The notes under the pieces are model-generated. The model ran no database searches, was not told where the DNA came from, and saw nothing but the letters and a program-made list of their open reading frames with translations. Below are positions 42,045 to 50,908 of a stretch of 64,000 bases of DNA, in pieces (position 1 is the first letter of the stretch; every line of letters begins with the position of its first letter). Source of the stretch: CAVRQM01 sp963756975 (GTDB lineage: Bacteria; Pseudomonadota; Alphaproteobacteria; Acetobacterales; Acetobacteraceae); contig CAVWPS010000001.1 of assembly GCA_963756975.1 (NCBI GenBank), forward strand, positions 992,001 through 1,056,000, in the 5' to 3' direction. Position numbers and translations under genes: made by a program.

Positions 42045-43382
42045 ATGAGCGGACTCGGAACAAGTCAGGCGGCGGCGGTCGCGTTCAATCATTTCGGCCT
42101 GGGTGGACGCCCCAATGCCACGATACCGGCGGACCCGGTCGCGTGGCTGCTGTCGCAACTGCAAGGGTCGAACACCATCCCGGGCGCGGGTCTTCCGACG
42201 ACCGCGCAGGCGCTGTCCCTGATCGACAGCACCATGAGCGCCACAGCCGGTTCGGCGACCGGAGCGGCGTTCGGCATGAAGGTCGACGATCTGTTCGCGA
42301 CCGAGGTGAGCATGCTGCTCGGCAATGCGCTCGTGACACCAACCCCATTTCGCGAACGGCTTGTATGGCTATGGATGAATCACCTGCCGATCATGGCGGG
42401 CACGATCCCGACGATGGCGACCGCAGGCGTTTATGTCCGTGAGGCGATCCGGCCGAACGTCACCGGGCGCTACAGCGACATGCTGCTCGCGGCGATCCTG
42501 CATCCCGCGATGCTGTACTCGCTCAGCAACGACACCTCGATCGGGCCGAACAGCCCCGCCGGGCTCCAGATCCTGCGGCAGACCGGCACTGCGGTCACGA
42601 TCAACGAGAACCTCGGCCGCGAAACGCTGGAGCTGTTCACCGTCGGCGTCGGCGGCGGGTACACGCAGGCGGATGTCGACGCGCTCGCCTGTCTGCTGAC
42701 CGGCTGCAACGTCAATATGTGGAACCCGCCGCTGGGGTTCGCCTACAACGCGAACCGCGCGCAGCCCGGCACGCAAATCCTGATGGGCAACAGCTACCCG
42801 AACACGCTCGCCGGCTTGCAGGCGGCGCTGCTCTGGCTCGGCACGCACCCGCTCACCTATCGCCAGCTCGCGACCAAGATGGTGACGCATTTCACCGGCG
42901 ACGCACCGAGCCCGCGCGACATCCAGACCGTCACCGCGGCGCTCGCCGGCAGCGGCGGCAATCTCGGGGCCGCAGCGGCCGCCATCGTGCGAATGCCGAG
43001 CGCCTGGGTCCCGCTGACCAAGCTGCGAACCCCGGTCGAGTACGTGATCGCCGCGTTGCGCGGGCTCGGCGCCATGCCCGACGCGTTCCCGAACATCGAC
43101 CAGATCCTGTTCGCGATGGGACAACCGCTGTGGTCCCCGCCATTCCCGAATGGCTGGTCCGATCTCGCGGCCGACTGGATCAGCCCCGAAGGCACGCTGC
43201 TGCGCGGCGACTGGGCGAACACCATCCCGGCGTCGCTCCCGCTCGCGACCGCCGGCGGCCTCGTCGCCGCCGGGATCGGGCCGCTGCTGAGCACCGCGAC
43301 GATCCAGGCGGTGAACGCGGCCACTTCGACCCGCGACCAGATCGCGTTGCTGCTCACGTCACCCGAATTCCAGAGGCGCTGA
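42045..43382 (+). CDS. DUF1800 family protein
   Basis: 445 residues, ATG at 42045. DUF1800 pattern: AVAFNHFGLGGRPN at the N-terminus, LVWLWMNHLPIMAGTIPTMA, EAIRPNVTGRYSDMLLAAIL, INENLGRETLELFTVGVGGG and TKMVTHFTGDAPSPRDIQTV. The family nearly always pairs with a DUF1501 protein, as here (ATG overlaps the stop by one nt). The pair is believed to be extracytoplasmic; no signal peptide is obvious in this copy. Function unknown. Confidence 0.87.
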   Translation: MSGLGTSQAAAVAFNHFGLGGRPNATIPADPVAWLLSQLQGSNTIPGAGLPTTAQALSLIDSTMSATAGSATGAAFGMKVDDLFATEVSMLLGNALVTPTPFRERLVWLWMNHLPIMAGTIPTMATAGVYVREAIRPNVTGRYSDMLLAAILHPAMLYSLSNDTSIGPNSPAGLQILRQTGTAVTINENLGRETLELFTVGVGGGYTQADVDALACLLTGCNVNMWNPPLGFAYNANRAQPGTQILMGNSYPNTLAGLQAALLWLGTHPLTYRQLATKMVTHFTGDAPSPRDIQTVTAALAGSGGNLGAAAAAIVRMPSAWVPLTKLRTPVEYVIAALRGLGAMPDAFPNIDQILFAMGQPLWSPPFPNGWSDLAADWISPEGTLLRGDWANTIPASLPLATAGGLVAAGIGPLLSTATIQAVNAATSTRDQIALLLTSPEFQRR

Positions 43383-44600
43383 TGCGACACATGATCGCCG
43401 ACCACGCGGGCGACCGCATGTTGCTTGGACGGCGCGAGGCCCTGCTTGGCCTCGGCGCGGTCGCGTTGACGGCGCGAACCGGCGTCGCGTTCGCGGCCGG
43501 GTCGGGCAACGCGCGCCTGGTGGTCATCAACGCACGCGGCGGTCTCGACGGGCTGTCGATGATCGCGCCCTACGGCGACCCGTATCTCGCCAAACTCCGC
43601 GCCCCGTTGCTGAGCGGCGCGGTCGGGACCGCCGGCGGCCTGTTCGACCTCGGAGGCTTCTACGGCCTGCATCCGGCCATGCCGTTCGTGCACGCGATGT
43701 TCCAGCGCGGCGAGGCGCTGGCCGTCCACGCGGTCGGCAACTGCGGCTACACGCGCAGCCATTTCGAGGGGCAGGATTACCTGCAATCCGGTGCCAGTCA
43801 GTTGCTGGCCGGCGGCTGGCTGAACCGGGCGATCGGCCTGCTTCCGGTGCGCGCCGGCGCAACCGAGACCGGCGTGGCGCTCGGCACCGACACGCCCCTG
43901 CTGATCCGGGGCGCGATCCCGGTGGCCGGTTACGCCCCGAACCCGTTCACCCGGCCATCCCCGGCGCTTGCCGCCGCGATGGCCCAGGTCGTTGCGGCCG
44001 ATCCCCTGCTCGGCCCGGCCATGCATACGGCGACCAGCGACCGGACCAGCTTCGCGGGCTTCCTCTCGGCCGCCGGATCGCTTCCCGCAGGCGTGCCGGG
44101 CAGCGCGCAAACCGGGTGGCAGGCGGGCGCCCTGCTGCGCGCCGACGCCGGGCCACGGGTCGCCGTGATCGGGACGCGGCCGTTCGACACGCACGACGCC
44201 CAAGCCTCGCGCATCGCCACCGGGCTCGCGGCGCTGGACGGCATCATCGAGGGGCTGAAACTGTCGCTGGGGTTGGTCTGGGCGAACACCGTCGTGATGG
44301 TCGTGACGGAATTCGGCCGCACCGCCGCCGTCAACACGACGGGCGGCACCGACCACGGAACCGCGTTCGCCATGCTGCTCGCCGGCGGCGCCGTCGCCGG
44401 CGGCCGGGTGGTCGGACCATGGCCGGGCCTCGCTCCCAACCGTCTGTACCAGGGTCGCGACCTGCAACCCTCGGTGGACGTCCGCTCGGTCGCGATGGGC
44501 GTGCTGCGAGGGGCATATGGGGCTGCCGGCCGCGTCGATGCCGACCGTGTTCCCAGGCTCCGCCGGCATCTCGCCGATGGGCGGGCTGGTCCGGGGCTGA
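43382..44600 (+). CDS. DUF1501 family protein with Tat-like signal, frameshifted at the 3' end
   Basis: About 405 codons. A twin-Arg leader GRREALLGLGAVALTAR starts near residue 15. DUF1501 motifs: LVVINARGGLDGLSMIAPYG, YGLHPAMPFVHAMFQRGEAL, YTRSHFEGQDYLQSGA, VVMVVTEFGRTAAVNT and HGTAFAMLLAGGAVAG. Near 44,545 one extra base separates this frame from the proper end TVFPGSAGISPMGGLVRG and TGA at 44598. In the unshifted frame it would run on into the opposing amine-oxidase gene. It acts with DUF1800. Confidence 0.85.
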
Positions 44601-44604
44601 CCCG

Positions 44605-46239
44605 CTACGCCGCCGGCAACGCCCGCGTCGGCGGCGGCAGGGGGGCCAGCCCGTAGCCCGCCGCCAGCGCGATGTCGGCGGAACGCAGCGATCCGTTGAC
44701 CCAGCCCTGGTCGTCGGAGAACGCCTCGTTGCAGCAGAACAGGCGCGGCATGGGGTTGGCGATGTCGCGGATCACCGCGCGGTCGTCGGCACCGCGCGCC
44801 CATTGGTGGTACGCGTGGCCGAACTCGTGCTCCCCGCTCCACAGCCGGAAGCTGGTCAGCACCGGGCGCGGCACCGCGATCACGCCGAACAGCGTCCGCA
44901 ACTGCACCGTCGCCTCGGCCACGATCGCGGCCGACGCGGGATACAGCACCTGCGGCACGACCGCGCTGTGTTCGCGTTGCAGCGTGCTGTCGAACATCGG
45001 CCCGATGCTCTGCAACTGCGACCAGAACTCCGTCTTGTGCCAATCGCAGTAGATCGTCAGCGCCGCCGGGCCGCTGGCATCCTGGCCGCGCATCGGGTCG
45101 AACACGTAGACCGATCCCATCGGCTGCGTGGTGAAGCTGCCGCCGTTGCTCACCTGCAGCGCCGCGAGCTCCGAGTGATCGCGCCACCATGCGTGCGTGT
45201 AGTACAAATTCACCTTGCACAGCTGCATCGGCACGATCGCCGCCATCGCCGCGTCGACGGCGGGCGACGCCGGCGCCAAGCCCGGCGAGGCGTCCAGCAG
45301 CTTGCGCAACGGCAACGGCGGGATCGCCAGGATCAGATCGGCGCACGACACGTCGTCCGCACCGTCGATGCCGAGCACGAACCCCAACTCCGTCGGCGTG
45401 ACGCGGGCCACGCGCGTTTCGAGCGCGATCGTCCCGCCCTGCTTGGCGATCTGCTGGCCGAGCGTCGCCGGCAGCGATCCGAAGCCCGCCTCCAGCGCGT
45501 AGAAAATCGGATCGAGCGGAAAGTCCTCGAGCAGCTGGTAGGCCGATCCGGCGCTCATGGCCGAAAAGAACGGTGCCTGGAACCCGCTCGTGTCGGCCAG
45601 CATCTGGATGCACTCGGGCGACAATCCGAACGCGCGCAGCAGCGACCACAGCCCCCACTGGTTCAGACGAACACCCTGAAACTCGAAATCGAGCCGCACC
45701 GTCTGCCAGAACTCCGGCGTCGGATTATCGGGCGGCTGCTCGCCGTTCGCGAACACCAGGTCGCGGTAGACCGCCATGACGATCTCGCCCGGGCTTTTGT
45801 TCCGCTCGTTCGGATCGAGGTTGTACAGCTCGGCCCAGATCGCGTGGTTGTCCCGCTTGCTCTCGCCGGCGGTGAAACTGCGGCCGCGGATGTGGAACAG
45901 GTTGTTGTCGTCGCCCATGCCGAACCGGTTGACCTGATCCCACATGCCGAGCGCCTCGATCAGGGCGAGCAGTTCGGTCATCGTCGAATTGAACCGCATC
46001 CCGCCCTCCTCTTCCTTCACCTCGACATCGCAGCCCGCGATGAGGGTGCCGGCGGCGTCGAACCGGTCGAGGCCGCGGATGTGAACGAGATCGGTGTCGA
46101 GGCGTCCGCCGATCCGGTCGAGCAGATCGACCACCAGAACCGACCGCGACGGTTCCTGCGCCAGCAGCCGCCACGCGCAATAAAGCCCCGCGACTCCGGC
46201 GCCGACGACGACGACATCGGCCCGCCCCGGCAGCGTCAC
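44605..46239 (-). CDS. FAD-dependent amine oxidase family protein
   Basis: 544 residues. GTG at 46239 overlaps the DUF2066 stop (GTGA). N-terminal Rossmann fold: DVVVVGAGVAGLYCAWRLLA and VLVVDLLDRIGGRLDTDLVH. Later segments ELGFVLGIDG, ADLILAIPPLPLRKLL and GHAYHQWARGADDRAVIRDI resemble the flavin monoamine oxidase family; the end LFCCNEAFSDDQGWVNGSLR replaces the usual GE.....G.V.GA motif. The substrate could be an amine, carotenoid or protoporphyrin-like compound. It shares an operon with the DUF2066 protein. Confidence 0.82.
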   Translation of the reverse strand: MTLPGRADVVVVGAGVAGLYCAWRLLAQEPSRSVLVVDLLDRIGGRLDTDLVHIRGLDRFDAAGTLIAGCDVEVKEEEGGMRFNSTMTELLALIEALGMWDQVNRFGMGDDNNLFHIRGRSFTAGESKRDNHAIWAELYNLDPNERNKSPGEIVMAVYRDLVFANGEQPPDNPTPEFWQTVRLDFEFQGVRLNQWGLWSLLRAFGLSPECIQMLADTSGFQAPFFSAMSAGSAYQLLEDFPLDPIFYALEAGFGSLPATLGQQIAKQGGTIALETRVARVTPTELGFVLGIDGADDVSCADLILAIPPLPLRKLLDASPGLAPASPAVDAAMAAIVPMQLCKVNLYYTHAWWRDHSELAALQVSNGGSFTTQPMGSVYVFDPMRGQDASGPAALTIYCDWHKTEFWSQLQSIGPMFDSTLQREHSAVVPQVLYPASAAIVAEATVQLRTLFGVIAVPRPVLTSFRLWSGEHEFGHAYHQWARGADDRAVIRDIANPMPRLFCCNEAFSDDQGWVNGSLRSADIALAAGYGLAPLPPPTRALPAA

Positions 46240-47012
46240 TTGACGGACACCGGTGGCGGATGGCCCGCGAACACGCCGAGCGCGCCGACCAGGCCCGACC
46301 GGAACGCCTCGTCGTACGACGCATCGGACGTGCGCCAGTCGTGCGGGTGATCGGCCCCCAGATCCATCGACCAGTGACCCAGCCATGCATGCGCCGCGTC
46401 GTCGAAATCGAGTGTGCCGCTCAGCATCGGATGGCCCTCGAACGATTCCGCGTCGACCAGGTCGGGCCGGCTCGGAACATGGACCGGCATTCCGACCCGA
46501 TCGGCCTGCTCGCGCACGGCGTCGAGCCGCTGAACGGCGCCGGCATCGTCGGCCAGCAGCAGGCGGGCGTCCTTCGCGACGTCCATGAACACCACGGTGA
46601 ACAGCTCCGGCCGGACACCGTCGTATGGACGCTCGCCGAGCCCGCGCAGGGTGGCGGCGATCTTCACCGGGTCGAAGCGAGCGGTCATGTAGAACGGCCG
46701 GTCGGAACTGCCCTGGTCGTCGTGGTGCGGAATGCCGCTGAACCGGTCGACATAGGTGAGGCCGGCGAGTAGCGGCACGGGATCGATCGCCTTCACCCGC
46801 GGATCGTTCGTCAGCCCGCCATCGCCCGAAACCTTGACCAGCACGTCGGTCAGGCAAATCGCCAGCCCCGCCGGGCGGCTCCGCAGATCGGTGCCGGTCA
46901 CGATGGTTCGTCCCTCGAACCGGTCCAAAGGCGGCTGCGGGGAGAACACGCCGGCGGCAGCCGGCGCCGGAGACGCAATGGCCGCCCAAACAAGAATGGT
47001 CGCTGCGCGCAT
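46236..47012 (-). CDS. Secreted DUF2066-containing protein
   Basis: 258 residues, ATG at 47012. Signal peptide ILVWAAIASPAPAAAG. Residues 35-145 show a DUF2066-type pattern: TIVTGTDLRSRPAGLAICLT, DVLVKVSGDGGLTNDPRVKA, FDPVKIAATLRGLG. The remainder is polar, with AHAWLGHWSMDLGADHPHDW. The mature protein should be periplasmic or extracellular. It starts an operon with the amine oxidase and may be its partner. No catalytic site visible. Confidence 0.72.
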   Translation of the reverse strand: MRAATILVWAAIASPAPAAAGVFSPQPPLDRFEGRTIVTGTDLRSRPAGLAICLTDVLVKVSGDGGLTNDPRVKAIDPVPLLAGLTYVDRFSGIPHHDDQGSSDRPFYMTARFDPVKIAATLRGLGERPYDGVRPELFTVVFMDVAKDARLLLADDAGAVQRLDAVREQADRVGMPVHVPSRPDLVDAESFEGHPMLSGTLDFDDAAHAWLGHWSMDLGADHPHDWRTSDASYDEAFRSGLVGALGVFAGHPPPVSVK

Positions 47013-47048
47013 CGCCGGAACGATACCGAGCTTTCGCGGCCCGTCCAG

Positions 47049-47073
47049 TGGTGCCGGACAACGTCCGGCACCA
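47049..47073 (-). terminator. Strong hairpin after the ytfQ-like gene, no T-tract
   Basis: Perfect 11-bp stem TGGTGCCGGAC with GTCCGGCACCA and a 3-nt loop AAC, 32 nt after the importer binding-protein stop. A run of U is missing, so it may stabilise the mRNA end or help Rho-dependent termination rather than act as a simple terminator. Confidence 0.5.
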
Positions 47074-47104
47074 CCATCGTCAGGACGTGGTCAGACAGGC
47101 GTCG

Positions 47105-48076
47105 TCAATACGAGCCGGCCAGCGAGGCCTGCGCGTTGTCCTTGTCGTAGAAATGGTCCGAGTTGACCACGGTCGGCGGGACCGGCTTGCCCTCGCCGTA
47201 CGCGGCGGCGGCCGAGAACGCGGAAGGCCCGAAGCGCGGGTTGCACTCGACCGTGGCACCGAGCTTGCCGTCGATGATCGCCTGCAGGCCATCCTTCTCG
47301 CCGTCGATGGAGACCATGGTGATGTCCTTGCCCGGATGCCGCCCGGCCGCCTCGAGCGCCGCGATGGCGCCCATCGCCATCTCGTCGTTGTGGGCGTACA
47401 CGGCGGTCGCCTCGGGGTGCGCCTGCAGCAGCGTCTCCATCACCTGCCGGCCCTTGTCGCGGGCGAAGTCGCCGCTCTGGCTCGCGATGATCTGCATGCC
47501 GGGATGTCCGGCGATCGCGTCGGCGAAGCCCTTCTTGCGATCGTTCGCCGGCGAGCTGCCGAGGCTGCCCTGCAGCTCGATGATCTTCGCGTTGCCGTTC
47601 GTCGCCTTGACCAGCCAGTCGCCGGCGCGATGGCCTTCCTCGATGAAGTTCGACCCGATGAACGAGACGAAATCCTTGCCCGGCTTGGCGAGCGTCGGGT
47701 CGACGTTGCGGTCGATCAGGAACACCGGAATGCCGGCGCGCTTGGCCTTCATCACCGCGGGGATCAACGGCTTCTCCTCACGCGGGCTGAGGAAGATCAC
47801 GTCGACATGCTGCGCGATCATGCTGTCGACGTCGCTCACCTGCTTGGCGGCCGAGCCGGCGGCGTCGGTGTAGACGAGCTGCCAGCCGCGCTTGGCGGCC
47901 TCGTCCTTCATGCTGGCCGTCTGCGCCAGACGCCACGGGTTGTTGCTCTCGGTCTGCGCGAAGCCGACCTTGTAGGTGTCCTTGTGGGCCAGGGTCGGCA
48001 GGTCGGCCGCAAGCGCCACGCCGCCGGCGATCATCACCGGCAAAGCGAGCATGGTCATCAGAATTTGTCTACGCAT
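47105..48076 (-). CDS. Galactofuranose-type sugar-binding protein (YtfQ-like)
   Basis: 323 residues, ATG at 48076 with GGGAGGAT upstream. Signal peptide ILMTMLALPVMIAGGVALA. Close in layout to E. coli YtfQ: YKVGFAQTESNNPWRLAQTA, IAQHVDVIFLSPREEKPLIP, IPVFLIDRNVD, GSNFIEEGHRAGDWLVKAT, ELQGSLGSSPANDRKKGFAD, and AVYAHNDEMAMGAIAALEAA. It should bind a furanose sugar in the periplasm. Unusually it is last in the operon, 56 nt after the PhyH gene. Confidence 0.87.
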   Translation of the reverse strand: MRRQILMTMLALPVMIAGGVALAADLPTLAHKDTYKVGFAQTESNNPWRLAQTASMKDEAAKRGWQLVYTDAAGSAAKQVSDVDSMIAQHVDVIFLSPREEKPLIPAVMKAKRAGIPVFLIDRNVDPTLAKPGKDFVSFIGSNFIEEGHRAGDWLVKATNGNAKIIELQGSLGSSPANDRKKGFADAIAGHPGMQIIASQSGDFARDKGRQVMETLLQAHPEATAVYAHNDEMAMGAIAALEAAGRHPGKDITMVSIDGEKDGLQAIIDGKLGATVECNPRFGPSAFSAAAAYGEGKPVPPTVVNSDHFYDKDNAQASLAGSY

Positions 48077-48132
48077 CGTAATCCTCCCAGGTGGTCTTGT
48101 TTGAAGGCCCTCGCCCGCATCCGACGGTCACG

Positions 48133-48933
48133 TCAGTGCAGGAAGCTCTCGTATCGCTCGACGCCCGGCGCGACGGCCTCGGCATCGACGATCGGATTGG
48201 TCCGGAGCAACGCCTTCGCCCGCTCGGACAACGCCTCGTATTCGGCGCGCGGCACGGTGATCGACACCTCGGGCCGGTACAGCCAGTTCCGGCTATAGCC
48301 GATCACGACCATCGGCCGTGGCTCGTCGGTGCGGTTCGGCGTGCCGCGATGCAACCCGCGCACATCGCGGATCATCACGTCGCCAAGCCGCATCGGATGC
48401 GGTTCGAGCCGCACGTCGCCACGCGCCAGCATCGCCTCGCCGTCGGCCCTCGGCAGCCGGTGCGTGCCGCGCGCGATTTCGACCGGGCCGTGCTCGGGCG
48501 TCACGTCGATCAGCGGGAAGTTCACCGCCAGCTGATAGCTCGGCGGCTCGAACCCGATTTCCGGGAACAGCGGCGGCGTGTCGCGGTGAATCGGCTGGTA
48601 ATCCGACCCGCGCAGCGGCGTGTCGGTCGCAAGCTGGCACATCACCGGGTTCTTGCCGGCCACCCGCTCGACGATGGCCAGGATGTCCGCATCCTCGAAG
48701 ATCGCCGGGTCGTTGAACGGTGCCGCGAACGGCAGCGTCACGTAATGCCGGTGCGACCCGCGATTCTGCTTGTCGCCCTCCCGTGCCAGATGCGCGTCCA
48801 GCAACGGCTGGAACGCCGTCCGCCACCCGCGCAACCGCTCGGTGTCGAAGTGCCCCGGCAGGACGACGAAGCCGTCCGCGTCGAACCGGTCCGCGAAGGC
48901 GGCGATTTCCGCCTCGGAATAACGACCCGTCAT
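48133..48933 (-). CDS. Phytanoyl-CoA dioxygenase (PhyH) family Fe/2-oxoglutarate enzyme
   Basis: 266 residues, ATG at 48933 inside the permease stop (ATGA). The metal-binding HxD is in QPIHRDTPPLF and the distal His is in RDVRGLHRGTPN; the 2-oxoglutarate-binding Arg is likely in NRTDEPRPMVVIGY. The PhyH family hydroxylates small molecules in varied pathways, including ectoine and sugar-lipid metabolism. Its place between a sugar permease and its binding protein is unusual and suggests it acts on the imported compound. Confidence 0.84.
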   Translation of the reverse strand: MTGRYSEAEIAAFADRFDADGFVVLPGHFDTERLRGWRTAFQPLLDAHLAREGDKQNRGSHRHYVTLPFAAPFNDPAIFEDADILAIVERVAGKNPVMCQLATDTPLRGSDYQPIHRDTPPLFPEIGFEPPSYQLAVNFPLIDVTPEHGPVEIARGTHRLPRADGEAMLARGDVRLEPHPMRLGDVMIRDVRGLHRGTPNRTDEPRPMVVIGYSRNWLYRPEVSITVPRAEYEALSERAKALLRTNPIVDAEAVAPGVERYESFLH

Positions 48934-49922
48934 TTCGATCCCTCCCGATCGGCGAGACGTCCCTGCATCATGACGACCACGAGCAGGAACACCCCGCGCA
49001 CCACGTTTTGCCAGTATGACGACAGGCTGATGACGCCGTAGCCGTTCTCGAAATTAAGAATGTTATAGATCAGGCCGAGCAGAAGCACGCCGGTCAGGCT
49101 GGCCAGCACCGAGCCGACGCCGCCGGTCAGCAGCGTGCCGCCGACCACCACGGACGCGATCGCGATCAGCTCCCACCCGGCACCCTCGGTCGGCTGTCCG
49201 GCCCCCGTCTCCGACGCGAGCATCACGCCCGCGAGCCCGGCCAGCGCGCCAGACACGATGTAGACGATCATCTTGACCCGCCGCACCGGCAGCCCCATCA
49301 GCCGCGCCGCTTCCTCGCCGCCGCCGACCGCGAGCACGTGCCGCCCGAACGGCAGCAGGTTCAGCGCGAACGATCCGATGACGAACATCGCCGCCGCGAT
49401 CCACGCCGGTCCCGGAATGCCGTAGATGTCGCCCTGGCCGAGGTTGGTGAACCCGCTGTCGTAGCTTGCCGACACGCTCGTATTGTTGGCCAGCAGCAGC
49501 CCGGTGCCGCTCGCGGCGAGCATCGTCGCCAGCGTCGCGATGAACGGCAGGATCCCGAGCCGCGCGATCGCGATCGCGTTGATCAGCCCGGCCGCCGCAC
49601 CCGCCGCCATCCCCGCCGCGACGCCGGCAACCATGCCGTAAGGGCTCGCGTAGGCGGCCACGACGCTGGACATCGCGACCACGGAGCCGACCGACAGATC
49701 GATCCCGCCGGTCATGATGACGAACGTCATGCCGAGCGCGATCATGCCGAACATGGCGTTGTACCGCAGCAGCTCCAGCATGTTGTACGACGACAGGAAG
49801 TGGTCGTAGCGCAGGCCGCCGAACACGAGCAGCAGGATCAGCGCCATGAGCACGCCGGTGCGCGACACCGCGCCGACGAAGCGGACGCGCATGGGTGCGA
49901 CCGACGACGTGGTGGCGCTCAT
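48930..49922 (-). CDS. Sugar ABC importer permease (YjfF-like)
   Basis: 330 residues with about 8-10 membrane segments. ATG at 49922, overlapping the previous stop by four nt. Family marks: MIALGMTFVIMTGGIDLSVG, RLGILPFIATLATMLAASGT, GRHVLAVGGGEEAARLMGLP and GVGSVLASLTGVLLLGLIYN. The second of two permeases forming a heterodimer in ytf-type importers. Downstream gene is the PhyH dioxygenase. Confidence 0.9.
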   Translation of the reverse strand: MSATTSSVAPMRVRFVGAVSRTGVLMALILLLVFGGLRYDHFLSSYNMLELLRYNAMFGMIALGMTFVIMTGGIDLSVGSVVAMSSVVAAYASPYGMVAGVAAGMAAGAAAGLINAIAIARLGILPFIATLATMLAASGTGLLLANNTSVSASYDSGFTNLGQGDIYGIPGPAWIAAAMFVIGSFALNLLPFGRHVLAVGGGEEAARLMGLPVRRVKMIVYIVSGALAGLAGVMLASETGAGQPTEGAGWELIAIASVVVGGTLLTGGVGSVLASLTGVLLLGLIYNILNFENGYGVISLSSYWQNVVRGVFLLVVVMMQGRLADREGSK

Positions 49923-50908
49923 GCCCGCACCTGGCGTTGCAGGAACACGGCCAGCATGATGATTCCCGCCTTGACGATCAGCGCCGCGCCATCCGGCACG
50001 CCGTTGGCGAGCAGCGTGTAGCGCACGAGCTGGATGATGAGCGCCCCCACCAGCGTGCCCCAGATCGACGCCCGCCCGCCGGTCAGCGGCGTACCGCCGA
50101 CCGCGACCGCCGCGATCGCGTCGAGTTCCATGCCGAGCCCGACCAGGTTCGCGTCGGCCGACGAGTTGATCGAGATCACGATCAGTCCCGCGACCCCGGC
50201 CAGCAGCCCGCTGATCGTGTAGACGACGCGCTTGACCCACCGCACCGGCACGCCCGACAGCCGCGCCGCGTTCTCGTTCCCGCCGACCGCCAGCAACTGC
50301 CGCCCGAACAGCGTTTTCGCGAGCGCCCAGCCGGCCACCGCCACGATCAGGGCCATCAGGATGACCTGAAACGGAACGCCGGCCGGACGCCCGAGGCCGA
50401 TGTACTGAAAGTCGGGCCGGTGGAACGTTTGCAGGTTGCCGTTGGTCATCACCTGCGCGATTCCGCGTCCGGCGATGAACAGGATCAGCGTCGCGATGAT
50501 CGGCTGAATCCGGAAGCGCGTGACCAGAAACCCGTTGAACAGCCCGAACACGCCGACGACCAGCACCGGCACGACGAACGCGAGTGCCGTGCCGATATAC
50601 GGGACACCGCTGAACATCATGGCACCGAAGATCAGCGGCGCCAGCGATCCCGAGATCGCCATCAGCGAGCCGACCGACAGATCGATCCCGCCGCTCGCGA
50701 TCACCAGCGTCATCCCGGTGCCGACGATGACGATGTTGCAGACCTGCGTGAGGTTGACGTCGAGCGTCTGCACGCTGACGAAGTTGTTCGTCACGACCAC
50801 GTTGAACAGCAGCAGCACGATCAGCGCCACCACGGCGCCCCACCGTTGCGCGAGCCGTCCCCAATCGCGGCGCGGGCTCGCGGCCGGCGCGGTCAGCACG
50901 GCACTCAT
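49919..50908 (-). CDS. Sugar ABC importer permease (YtfT-like)
   Basis: 329 residues, about 8-10 membrane segments, ATG at 50908 overlapping the ATPase stop by four nt. Typical sequences: NIVIVGTGMTLVIASGGIDL, RIQPIIATLILFIAGRGIAQ, GRQLLAVGGNENAARLSGVP and GGTPLTGGRASIWGTLVGAL. Pairs with the YjfF-like permease. Confidence 0.9.
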   Translation of the reverse strand: MSAVLTAPAASPRRDWGRLAQRWGAVVALIVLLLFNVVVTNNFVSVQTLDVNLTQVCNIVIVGTGMTLVIASGGIDLSVGSLMAISGSLAPLIFGAMMFSGVPYIGTALAFVVPVLVVGVFGLFNGFLVTRFRIQPIIATLILFIAGRGIAQVMTNGNLQTFHRPDFQYIGLGRPAGVPFQVILMALIVAVAGWALAKTLFGRQLLAVGGNENAARLSGVPVRWVKRVVYTISGLLAGVAGLIVISINSSADANLVGLGMELDAIAAVAVGGTPLTGGRASIWGTLVGALIIQLVRYTLLANGVPDGAALIVKAGIIMLAVFLQRQVRA

